NCBI GenBank assembly: GCA_024281825.1 | Contig: JAMWZY010000001.1 | Location: forward strand, 1 to 64,000 | Source of the DNA: Nitrosomonas sp. | GTDB lineage: Bacteria > Pseudomonadota > Gammaproteobacteria > Burkholderiales > Nitrosomonadaceae | DNA: 64,000 nt | Reading direction: 5' to 3' | Part shown: positions 30,063 to 37,783 of the stretch, in pieces | How positions within the stretch are numbered: position 1 is the first letter of the stretch | Layout of the letters: each line of letters begins with the position of its first letter | Translations under genes and position numbers: made by a program | Notes under the pieces: model-generated | Told to the model about the DNA's origin: nothing | The model's database searches: none | Seen by the model: only the letters and a program-made list of their open reading frames with translations

Positions 30063-33000
30063 ATGACAGGAAATTTCCTTTTCGATCAATCTAGGCAACT
30101 TTTGATTGGCTTTCTTTTCTTGTTTTCAATTGTTAACTCAAGTGTGTATGGGTTCGAGCGGGGGCCCATAATAAAAGTTAATCTTGAACCTTCTGCTCCA
30201 AACTACTACACAACAACACCACTTTCTGGTTGCACACATGCTATAAATGCAACAAGAGGTATTGCTGGCAATCCTGTCCCCGGACCAAATGATGCAGATC
30301 TTTTGAATGTGTGGATTACAAATTGGCCTACTTCTGGACCTATCAATGCATATTTTTGTAATGCAAAGATTTTTCGTTTTGCCCCCTTCAATATGATTAT
30401 GGATATCATTCAAGCAAATGGAGTTCATCTAGTTTGTAACATTGGAGATTTTGTAGGCGGAGTATCTAACGAAACCATCTGCACCACTCCCAACCATATT
30501 CCAGACAAAGGGGCAAACGCGGGTCAGCCACAATTAGGGTTATGTGCAGGAAACCCGATTAACACAGCCACGGGTAATAAATATGCCGAAGAAACCGATA
30601 TTGAAAACTCAAGCGGATTAAGCTTCTCACGCTATTACAATGCCACGAGCTTATCGGGCGGATCCCAGATAGGGGCTTCCTGGAACCACTCTTTTCAGCG
30701 TAGTTTAACTGTAAATCCCCAAACAATAACAGCCACCCGTTCCGATGGAAAGACGGCCTATTTCAGGTTAGTCAATTCTGTTTGGATTAACCAGCAAGCT
30801 GGTGGTGATAGGATCACCCAAGCAACCGATGACGGAGGCAGTCCGATTGGTTGGCAACTGATCACTGCCGATGACACCATTGAAACCTACAATACCTCCG
30901 GCAAGCTGCTATCCATCAGCAATCGCGAAGGTCGAGCCCAGAATTTAGCTTACGACAGCAATGGGCGCTTGAGTACGGTCACTGACGATATTGGGCGCGC
31001 ATTGAGTTTTACCCACGATGGTTCCAGTCGCATTAAAACCCTAACCGACCCTGCGGGCGGGATGACTCAATATACTTATGATGCTACTAGCAACCTAACC
31101 AGCGTCACTTATCCTGACGGTAAAGTCCGCAGCTACCATTACAACGAGTCGGCTTATACCAGTAATACCAATCTACCGCATGCACTAACGGGCATCACCG
31201 ACGAAAACGGCGTGCGTTTTGCCACCTATACCTACGATGCACAAGGCCGGGCGGTGGTGACGGAACACGCCGGTGGCGTGGAGCGTTATGTATTGGGTTA
31301 CAGCACCGATGGCAGTAACACGATGGTGACTGATCCGTTGGGCAGTCAATACACTCATTACTTTCAAACCATTCTCGGTGTAGCCAGAAGCACCGGCCAA
31401 TCACAACCGGCAGGTTCGGGATGTAGCGCTGCTTCCAACAGCATGACTTATGATGTCAACGGCAATGTAGCCAGCCGTACAGATTTCAATGGCCATAAGA
31501 CTTGCTATGTATACGATCTGAATCGCAATCTAGAAACCGTACGGATCGAAGGCCTGAGTAGTGGAACCGATTGCCCTGCCGATCTCATGGGTTATACACC
31601 GACCGTGGGCAGTAGCGAGCGCAAAATTCTCACCACCTGGCATGCGAGCTTTCGATTACCCACACTCATTGCTGAGTCCAAGCGTGAAACCAAGTATGTC
31701 TACGATACTCACGGCAACATCACGCGGTATCAAATCGAGGACACCGCCACCAACGCCACACGCACTTGGAATATCAGCTACACCTACCATGCTTCTGTGC
31801 CAGGCGTCATTACTCAACGTATCGAAGATGGTCCACGCACCGATGTATCAGACATCACGACCTACCACTACTATGCTCCCGATGCCAGTTGTATCGGTGG
31901 ACACTTCGGTTGCCGTGGTCAGATTGCATCAGTCACCAATGCACTCGGTCATATCACGGAAATCACCCGCTATAACGCGCATGGGCAACCTGAAGAAATT
32001 TATGATGCCAATGATCTGGTCACGATACTGGCTTACGATAATCGACAACGCTTGATCAGCAAAACCGTGGGTAGCGAAGTCACAAGCTACCAATACGACA
32101 ATGCCGGCCAAGTCAAACGGATCACTTCACCTGGCGCAAGTTATTTGGACTTCACTTACGATGCCGCACATCGATTGACTGGGGTCACGGACAATCTCGG
32201 CAACCGCATCCAATATACACTGGATAATATGGGTAACCGCACTCAGGAAGAAAGCTTTGATCCCACCAACAATCTGGCGCAACGCAAAACACGGGAATTC
32301 GATGCGCTCAACCGCTTGTGGAAAAACATCGGCGCACAAAGCCAAACCACGCTATACCAATATGACGCGCAAGGCAACCTGAAACAAATCAACAACCCAC
32401 TGCAACACACAACCCAATTTCAGTTTGATACCCTAAGCCGTTTAACGCAAACCATCAATGCGAGTAACCACACTACCCAACAGCAATATGACAACCTTGA
32501 TCAAATCACTCAAGTCACCGACCCAAATAGTGTTGCTACAGCCTACCATACTAATGGCCTTGGCGATGTCATCCAGGAAATATCAAAAGACCGAGGTACC
32601 ACGACTTCCACTTATGACAGTGCTGGCAATATCAAAACCATCACCGATGCGCGCGGGGTCAAACACACATATACCTGGGATGCACTCAACCGTCCGATCA
32701 AGCGTACACATACCACCGTCACTGGCGTACCAAATATTGCTGCACTGACATGGAGCTATGATAGCGGAGCCAATGGTATTGGCCGATTGACCGGCATAGC
32801 CGATCAGTCTGGCACCACCACCTATAGCTATGATGCACATGGACGCTTACTCACTAAAACCCAGATTACCAAGTTCAGTACCCTCAGTTTCACCCAAAGC
32901 TTGAGCTACGAGTACGATGCCATGGGTAGGCTGCAACAAGTCACCTATCCATCGAATGTACAAATCACTACCACCTACGGTACCGATGGCCGTCCCAGCG

Positions 33001-34013
33001 AACTGCATATCAACGGCAACACATTAATCAGCAACATCACTTACCATCCGTTCGGTGAACCCAAAAGCTGGGTGTGGGGTAACGGTCAAACATACACGCG
33101 CAGCTTTGATCTAGACGGAAGGCTCAAAACCCATTCAATCAGCAGTGATACACGTACACTTAACTACGACGCAGCTGGCCGGATCACGCAAACAACCGAT
33201 ACTAACCCAATCTATAACCGCAGCTTTGACTATGACAGCAACAACCGACTGACAAACCAATCGGACAACACCAGCTTCAAAATCTGGAGCTATGACGCCA
33301 ATAGTAATCGTACCCAGTATGAAGCCAGCAGCGCCACCTATGCGTACACGATCGCAAACAATAGTAACCGCCTGAACACGGTATCGGGGCCAATCACTAA
33401 GAACTACACCTATGACGCAGCGGGCTACCCCAAGAACGATGGACAAACCACCTTTACCTGGAATACTGGCGGAAAACTCGCCAGCACATTGAGAAGCGGC
33501 AAAACCCACACTTACAAATACAACGCGTTTGATCAGCGTATCAGCAAGCATGGTCCACTCAGCCAACGTTTTTTCTTCTTCTATGGCGAAGACGGACAAC
33601 TCATTGGCGAATATCAAGACAACCTCACCACCACGTCATCGGCCAATGATTGGCTGGTGAGACAAGAAACCGTGTGGCTGGGTGACATTCCGATCGCTGT
33701 GATCAAAAAACCCACTGCAACGAGCCCAGTTCAGGTTTACTATATCCACGCTGATCATCTCAACACTCCGAGAGTGATCGTAAACTCAAGAAACACCACC
33801 GTCTGGCGCTGGGACAATGTGCATGCGTTTGGTGCAAATCTAGCTTTTGAAGACCCCGATAGTAACGGTCAAGCATTTGAATATAATCCACGCTTCCCAG
33901 GGCAATACCTTGATAAAGAAACCAATCTGCACTACAACTACTTCAGATACTACGAGCCCGAGACCGGACGATACATTTCACCTGACCCAATTGGACTGGC
34001 GGGGGGGGATTAA
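30063..34013 (+). CDS. Sec-exported RHS/YD-repeat polymorphic toxin, core part (frame breaks at G8 tract)
   Basis: 1316 aa as read. A signal peptide covers about 1-30 (hydrophobic LLIGFLFLFSIVNSSVYG), then a region of unknown function. A DUF6531-like start (GNPINTATGNKYAEE, about 163-177) is followed by some 1100 residues of RHS/YD repeats (many copies of Y-D-x2-G-x2-x-T) that build the cocoon enclosing a toxin tip. The conserved end of the core is reached (NYFRYYEPETGRYISPDPIGLAGG), but eight G residues at 34001-34008 put the next codons out of frame and translation stops at 34011-34013. With seven Gs it would continue into the tip at 34009-34464 for a protein of about 1467 aa. The strong Shine-Dalgarno and intact 1300 codons argue the gene is alive. 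Confidence 0.92.
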   Translation: MTGNFLFDQSRQLLIGFLFLFSIVNSSVYGFERGPIIKVNLEPSAPNYYTTTPLSGCTHAINATRGIAGNPVPGPNDADLLNVWITNWPTSGPINAYFCNAKIFRFAPFNMIMDIIQANGVHLVCNIGDFVGGVSNETICTTPNHIPDKGANAGQPQLGLCAGNPINTATGNKYAEETDIENSSGLSFSRYYNATSLSGGSQIGASWNHSFQRSLTVNPQTITATRSDGKTAYFRLVNSVWINQQAGGDRITQATDDGGSPIGWQLITADDTIETYNTSGKLLSISNREGRAQNLAYDSNGRLSTVTDDIGRALSFTHDGSSRIKTLTDPAGGMTQYTYDATSNLTSVTYPDGKVRSYHYNESAYTSNTNLPHALTGITDENGVRFATYTYDAQGRAVVTEHAGGVERYVLGYSTDGSNTMVTDPLGSQYTHYFQTILGVARSTGQSQPAGSGCSAASNSMTYDVNGNVASRTDFNGHKTCYVYDLNRNLETVRIEGLSSGTDCPADLMGYTPTVGSSERKILTTWHASFRLPTLIAESKRETKYVYDTHGNITRYQIEDTATNATRTWNISYTYHASVPGVITQRIEDGPRTDVSDITTYHYYAPDASCIGGHFGCRGQIASVTNALGHITEITRYNAHGQPEEIYDANDLVTILAYDNRQRLISKTVGSEVTSYQYDNAGQVKRITSPGASYLDFTYDAAHRLTGVTDNLGNRIQYTLDNMGNRTQEESFDPTNNLAQRKTREFDALNRLWKNIGAQSQTTLYQYDAQGNLKQINNPLQHTTQFQFDTLSRLTQTINASNHTTQQQYDNLDQITQVTDPNSVATAYHTNGLGDVIQEISKDRGTTTSTYDSAGNIKTITDARGVKHTYTWDALNRPIKRTHTTVTGVPNIAALTWSYDSGANGIGRLTGIADQSGTTTYSYDAHGRLLTKTQITKFSTLSFTQSLSYEYDAMGRLQQVTYPSNVQITTTYGTDGRPSELHINGNTLISNITYHPFGEPKSWVWGNGQTYTRSFDLDGRLKTHSISSDTRTLNYDAAGRITQTTDTNPIYNRSFDYDSNNRLTNQSDNTSFKIWSYDANSNRTQYEASSATYAYTIANNSNRLNTVSGPITKNYTYDAAGYPKNDGQTTFTWNTGGKLASTLRSGKTHTYKYNAFDQRISKHGPLSQRFFFFYGEDGQLIGEYQDNLTTTSSANDWLVRQETVWLGDIPIAVIKKPTATSPVQVYYIHADHLNTPRVIVNSRNTTVWRWDNVHAFGANLAFEDPDSNGQAFEYNPRFPGQYLDKETNLHYNYFRYYEPETGRYISPDPIGLAGGD
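34001..34008 (+). repeat. G8 homopolymer at RHS core/tip junction
   Basis: Eight consecutive G residues inside the codons for the conserved GLAGGIN motif. Seven would keep core and tip in frame (GCG GGG GGG ATT AAT); eight gives GGG GAT TAA and stops. It is either a slippage site or a base-calling error. Confidence 0.85.
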
Positions 34014-34464
34014 TATTTATACTTATGTAGCTGGAAACCCAGTAAGCTTTATTGATCGGTTGGGTTTAGCAAGTTTAATAAATCAAGATGGAACTTTAAT
34101 TGTGATTGGGAGTAATGGAAATATTATTGCAACATATCCATCAGGTAATAGCACTACTAATCCTAAAGGAGACCCATATAAAGTCGGCAGCAATGGGCCC
34201 GCACCAAAAGGAACATTTCCTGTACAACCACCAATCAACACTGCCGGTCGCCCTGAATACGGATCTGCTTTCTTTCCAGTTGGCTCTGTAGGTCCAAATG
34301 GTGAGCGCCTGGATATCGCTCGCCAAAGAGGAATTGGAGTTCACTCAGGTCGCAGGGGCTACCAATCAAAAACTCAAGGTTGCATACGTGTTGATGAGAG
34401 CACTATCCAAGACCTGCTCCGTATAAATAAAAATGACCCAATAACTCGGATTACTATTCAGTGA
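34009..34464 (+). CDS. RHS toxin tip: L,D-transpeptidase-like (YkuD-type) domain, out of frame with its core
   Basis: Read from 34009 the frame gives the rest of the RHS core end (INIYTYVAGNPVSFIDRLGL) and then about 130 residues of a variable tip. The tip contains PKGTFPV and, near its end, G-V-H-S-G-R followed by T-Q-G-C-I-R-V, with His (34342-34344) and Cys (34381-34383) 13 residues apart. This is the H...[ST]-x-G-C-x-R signature of YkuD-type L,D-transpeptidases, also used by peptidoglycan-acting secreted effectors. It probably attacks or edits peptide stems in the target periplasm. The core's usual D-P-x-G-L cleavage motif here reads D-R-L-G-L. No independent start codon with a ribosome site is visible, so it needs the core. 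Its stop overlaps the immunity candidate's start. Confidence 0.82.
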   Translation: MNIYTYVAGNPVSFIDRLGLASLINQDGTLIVIGSNGNIIATYPSGNSTTNPKGDPYKVGSNGPAPKGTFPVQPPINTAGRPEYGSAFFPVGSVGPNGERLDIARQRGIGVHSGRRGYQSKTQGCIRVDESTIQDLLRINKNDPITRITIQ

Positions 34465-35000
34465 TGAAGACAAATTATTACTCAATGTGCATTCTTCTAT
34501 TGATGAATTACACATCATGGGCTTTTGCTGTTACTGATCTGCCGGAGAAACATCAATCCGGAAAGATCGATTTACCCGGAAGCTACCATTCGAAAAAAGA
34601 TAAATGTCCAATTACTATTGTGGTTAGCGCTGAAGGAGGATTCATGCAACTTCTTTTAGAATCAGATTCATCCAAAAATGAGATGATCAATGATGTTACG
34701 AGTGCTGCATATTTCTCGGATGAATTACTTGTCTTCTCTACTAGTCCACTTTATGGAATTCCAGGGATATTCGTTTATGACTGTTCACTAAAAAATATTA
34801 AAAGAATTGTTGCACCTCAAAGACTAAATAAAGCCTACCCTCAAGGAGCTGATTTTTTTGAACTAAAAGGCATTGAAAGTCATACCATCTATTACTATCA
34901 TGCAACAGATGTTGATAAAACTAATTTTAATATTTTCAGAACTAATAAATACTTATTTCAGGTTTTTATTGATGGATCTTCTCTTAAAAAAGTACGGTAA
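34464..35000 (+). CDS. Putative periplasmic immunity protein for the RHS tip
   Basis: 178 aa. The ATG overlaps the toxin-tip stop (TGATG), so it is translationally coupled, the standard place for an immunity gene. The N-terminus (MKTNYYSMCILLLMNYTSWAFA) is a signal peptide with an A-F-A cleavage site, so the protein should work in the periplasm. That matches a tip predicted to act on peptidoglycan. The mature part is a beta-rich protein with two Cys (KDKCPI and YDCSLK) that could form a disulfide. No known immunity family is recognised. It is more AT-rich than the RHS core, as toxin/immunity cassettes usually are. A GTG one codon upstream is an alternative start. Confidence 0.72.
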   Translation: MKTNYYSMCILLLMNYTSWAFAVTDLPEKHQSGKIDLPGSYHSKKDKCPITIVVSAEGGFMQLLLESDSSKNEMINDVTSAAYFSDELLVFSTSPLYGIPGIFVYDCSLKNIKRIVAPQRLNKAYPQGADFFELKGIESHTIYYYHATDVDKTNFNIFRTNKYLFQVFIDGSSLKKVR

Positions 35001-35010
35001 TGAAAGTTAG

Positions 35011-35079
35011 TATCAGAAAGTATGGGATATTTTGAAACCAGGTGAAACTGGTGGCATAACTATCCACCGAGAAGACTAA
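35011..35079 (+). pseudogene. Orphan toxin C-terminal tail (fragment)
   Basis: A short open frame without a start, ending VWDILKPGETGGITIHRED and stop at 35077-35079. It has the look of the C-terminal end of a displaced toxin domain. The next gene (35082) starts two bases later, mimicking the toxin-immunity spacing. The identity of the toxin is not known. Confidence 0.45.
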
Positions 35080-35081
35080 GA

Positions 35082-35534
35082 ATGTTTTTTCTGAATAAAA
35101 ATATTATCTTAATTTTTATGCTTTCTTTTTTTGTAAACACATTAAATGCTAATAATAATGAATGTCATCAGAATTGTTTAAAGTTAAATATTAAGTCTAA
35201 TTTAAAAAATAGTGCCGACATCTATAATGCTAATCCAGAACTTTTCTGGGAATTATTAAATGAAATGAAAGAAAAAGCCTATTCTGCTAGCTCTCTGGAT
35301 GAAATTAATCAATTTATGAAACTTCTGCAAATAAACAATCCCCCTGCTGAAGTTGAAGAATTCTTATCGGAAAGTCTTGAGACTTTGTGTGCTGAAAAGT
35401 CGATTCTTTTTAAAGAAGCAATGCGACTATTAGATTTAAACTTAAGAGTAAAACTAAATAAAAAATTAGATCAACCATTATTTCGCGAAGAGAAAGAGTT
35501 AGGAACGTGTCGATATCGAGATTCCAACGATTGA
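35082..35534 (+). CDS. Exported protein, candidate second immunity protein
   Basis: 150 aa with a clear signal peptide (KNIILIFMLSFFVNTLNA, cleavage near residue 22). The mature part is helical and charged, with cysteines near both ends (E-C-H-Q-N-C at about 27-32, L-C-A about 105, T-C-R near the C-terminus). No family is recognised. It sits directly behind the orphan toxin tail and is strongly AT-rich. By position it is probably the immunity protein kept from an earlier toxin cassette; a free-standing exported protein is the alternative. Confidence 0.6.
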   Translation: MFFLNKNIILIFMLSFFVNTLNANNNECHQNCLKLNIKSNLKNSADIYNANPELFWELLNEMKEKAYSASSLDEINQFMKLLQINNPPAEVEEFLSESLETLCAEKSILFKEAMRLLDLNLRVKLNKKLDQPLFREEKELGTCRYRDSND

Positions 35535-35767
35535 GCAAGTAGCTCAAGCAAGCTTCCACCATCCGGAGCTAAGAGAGTGCAGTATTCTGAGCTCTTGTAA
35601 GTAAAGATGCATCTGCCGATAATCAAGCAGAATTGGGCTTAATCATACTTGGAATTAATAATTCTCCCAATGCATTAAAACACCTAGTGAAGCTTATGCG
35701 GTACAGAATTGATACAGGATTATCAGAAAGTCTCAAATCAAATCGTACACCCCAACCGTTTAAATAG
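35535..35767 (+). pseudogene. Eroded immunity-like gene fragment
   Basis: Two overlapping frames read like one interrupted protein: a first piece ending KRVQYSELL and, from 35591, a second reading ADNQAELGLIILGINNSPN followed by a helical KHLVKLMRYRIDTG segment up to the stop at 35765. There is no start codon or ribosome site. The helical repeat style resembles small immunity proteins found beside RHS genes, but this is an impression. Confidence 0.4.
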
Positions 35768-35773
35768 CATCTA

Positions 35774-36176
35774 TCCTTCCGTGTTCAATATTTCTATAAA
35801 GAAATCAATCTGCACTATAACTATTTCCGCTACTATGAACCCGAAACTAGACGGTACACTAGCCCTGGTCCGATTAGAGTTTCGGGAAGAGTTAATACGT
35901 ATGGGTATGTCAAACAAAATCTGCTGAGTCCAATTGACCCAACAGGGAAAACTGCTTAGATACCTATCACTATCGGTGCAACATCATATACTGACTCACA
36001 GCCCATTTCGTTTCAAAATGCTGCTGTAAACTCGGCTCAATACTGGATAAATTGACAAAATCAGACCGGTAACACTCTATGCCACCCCTGACTCTCTTGC
36101 AACCTTGGCTGACTCTTGTAATATCCAAACCACAACCAACACATCAACTGTAAGTAATTGTTTTTTATATACTTGA
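35774..36176 (+). pseudogene. RHS core-end remnant with degenerate tip
   Basis: The frame through 35790-35959 reads YKEINLHYNYFRYYEPETRR, then YTSPGPIRVSGRVNTYGYV and PIDPTGKTA before a stop. This is a mutated copy of the RHS core end found intact at about 33890-34060 (KETNLHYNYFRYYEPETGRY). Beyond the stop, two further frames (to 36051 and then to 36176) still read like protein, suggesting a decayed toxin tip. Such orphan core-plus-tip modules are normal leftovers of tip replacement in RHS loci. Confidence 0.7.
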
Positions 36177-36279
36177 CTAAATATTCGATTTATATATAAT
36201 GAATTTAAGGAGAAGGCGTCTATTTTTACTATAAGCTTCTAATCATATTGGTACAAATTACTCAAACAAGGAAAAGTGA

Positions 36280-37269
36280 ATGACCATCATTAATGGAACC
36301 GAATTGAACGACACACTCATTGCAATGAACGTGGATATCAACGGAATTGGCGATGAGATATATGGCCTTGGCGGCAACGACACAATCACCGGATTTTTAG
36401 GCAGCAACAAGCTGTTCGGTGGCACAGGACGCGACATACTCTATGGCATGGAAGGCCACGATACGATGGATGGCGGCACTGGCAATGACCGACTGTTTGG
36501 TGGCAGCGGCAATGATGGCCTGGTCGGTGGTGCTGGTGACGACTATCTCGACGGCGAATTGGGATATGACGCGGTCGACTATCGCGGGGTTACGGGTACA
36601 CGCGGAGTGACTGTCGATCTGCGCATTACCAAGGCCCAGAACACTAAGGCTGACGGATATGATACGATTGTCAATGTCGAGCAGGTCTGGGGTTCGAACC
36701 TCAACGATACGATCACCGGCTCGAACGCCGACAATGATCTTTATGGTTTCAATGGCAGCGATATCATCAACGGCGCTGGCGGAAATGACAATATCTTTGG
36801 TGGATTTGGAGAAACCACAGGTAACACTCTGTCCGGTGGTAGTGGCAATGACAGCATTCTCGCATCATATGGTGCGGACATACTGCGTGGCGATACCGGA
36901 AACGACCGCTTGACAGGCTCGCTTGGTACCGACCGCTTGACGGGCGGCACTGGTGCTGATCGATTTATATTTGACAACTTGGCCGATTCTACGATGGCCG
37001 CAGCCGATACGATCACGGATTTCAATGGCGCTGAAGATCTGATCATGCTGGCACCCTTGCAATTCACCACATCACAGACTTTCATTGGTTCGTCGGCTTT
37101 CTCGGCAACCGGTGGGGCCGAACTGCAAGTGATAACGGCAATGGGTGTTCAAACGCTTCAGGTCGATGCCAACGGTGATGGCACAGCGGACATGGCAATC
37201 AAGGTAATCGGCACGGCACTTTCCGCTGATGACTTCATCTATTCACCTTTTGGCGGTTTCGGTATCTGA
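36280..37269 (+). CDS. RTX (hemolysin-type calcium-binding repeat) protein without catalytic domain
   Basis: 329 aa made almost wholly of glycine/aspartate nonapeptide repeats (G-G-x-G-x-D-x-U-x) in two blocks, about 28-92 and 130-226, which bind calcium and fold as beta-rolls outside the cell. The C-terminus (about 226-325; DRFIFDNLADSTMAAADTIT) is the peptidase M10 serralysin-type C-terminal region that serves as type I secretion signal. No protease, lipase or other enzyme domain is present, so it may be an S-layer-like or adhesion protein, or a truncated enzyme. No T1SS transporter genes are near. It is visibly richer in GC than the surrounding stretches and probably arrived by transfer. 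AAGGA precedes the ATG. Confidence 0.88.
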   Translation: MTIINGTELNDTLIAMNVDINGIGDEIYGLGGNDTITGFLGSNKLFGGTGRDILYGMEGHDTMDGGTGNDRLFGGSGNDGLVGGAGDDYLDGELGYDAVDYRGVTGTRGVTVDLRITKAQNTKADGYDTIVNVEQVWGSNLNDTITGSNADNDLYGFNGSDIINGAGGNDNIFGGFGETTGNTLSGGSGNDSILASYGADILRGDTGNDRLTGSLGTDRLTGGTGADRFIFDNLADSTMAAADTITDFNGAEDLIMLAPLQFTTSQTFIGSSAFSATGGAELQVITAMGVQTLQVDANGDGTADMAIKVIGTALSADDFIYSPFGGFGI

Positions 37270-37435
37270 CTCCGTAAAGGATTGTATAATTGCAATCTGG
37301 GTTCTTTTTTGGCGTACCCCGGTTTCAATTTAATATCGCTTGCTAATATGCTCTGCAGCATAATAAATGGCCAAGGAAAATCGACACAAGAAAGACTTTG
37401 GATTTGATGTAATAGTAAGGTATTCAGGAATAAAC

Positions 37436-37481
37436 TCTGAAGAAAATAAAGGTAGGTACTGACACCTTTATTTTCTTCAGA
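37436..37481. repeat. Perfect 18-bp inverted repeat
   Basis: Arms 37436-37453 and 37464-37481 (TCTGAAGAAAATAAAGGT and complement), 10-base loop. GGTAT upstream and ATACC downstream can extend it with mismatches. Position behind the RTX gene suggests a terminator, but the AT-rich stem without a T-tract is atypical. Confidence 0.6.
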
Positions 37482-37588
37482 ATGACATACCATAACATCC
37501 AAACTTATACGGTAAACTTGTAGTAGTCGTGACCAGTCAGCAATCGGAATAAGCTAATTAACAAATTTGCTCCGTGCGCCCACATCTA

Positions 37589-37611
37589 TCCCTATAGCAA
37601 GGCTATAGGGA
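37589..37611 (+). terminator. Hairpin with short T-rich tail
   Basis: 10-bp stem TCCCTATAGC/GCTATAGGGA, loop AAG, followed by ATTTGTTT. It could terminate transcription coming from the RTX gene, although that gene ends 320 bases away. Confidence 0.5.
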
Positions 37612-37783
37612 ATTTGTTTCACGAATTCTAAAGATAAAAAACGATGGCATGCTATCACCGCCATAACATGCATAAGATGTATATAATAGGAAAAGTCAAA
37701 ATCGCTTACAAAAATTTGTAATAACCCCTATCTCTCAATGATATTGCTACATATAAAAATAAAATTTAACAGGAAAGCTTTCA

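Larger units (their letters stand above)
37270..37783. other. 514-base non-coding stretch with two hairpins
   Basis: No credible gene. It holds an 18-bp perfect hairpin (37436-37481) and a second 10-bp hairpin (37589-37611), described separately, then AT-rich sequence leading to the aminopeptidase promoter. It may include remains of a mobile element at the right edge of the accessory region. Confidence 0.5.

Noticed and set aside
33135..33617. 160-codon minus-strand frame within the RHS gene
   Set aside because: Repeat-rich coding sequence gives long antisense frames by chance; no ribosome site or known motif.
37239..37502. 87-codon minus-strand frame behind the RTX gene
   Set aside because: It crosses a perfect hairpin and the RTX 3' end, and has no ribosome site or family pattern.
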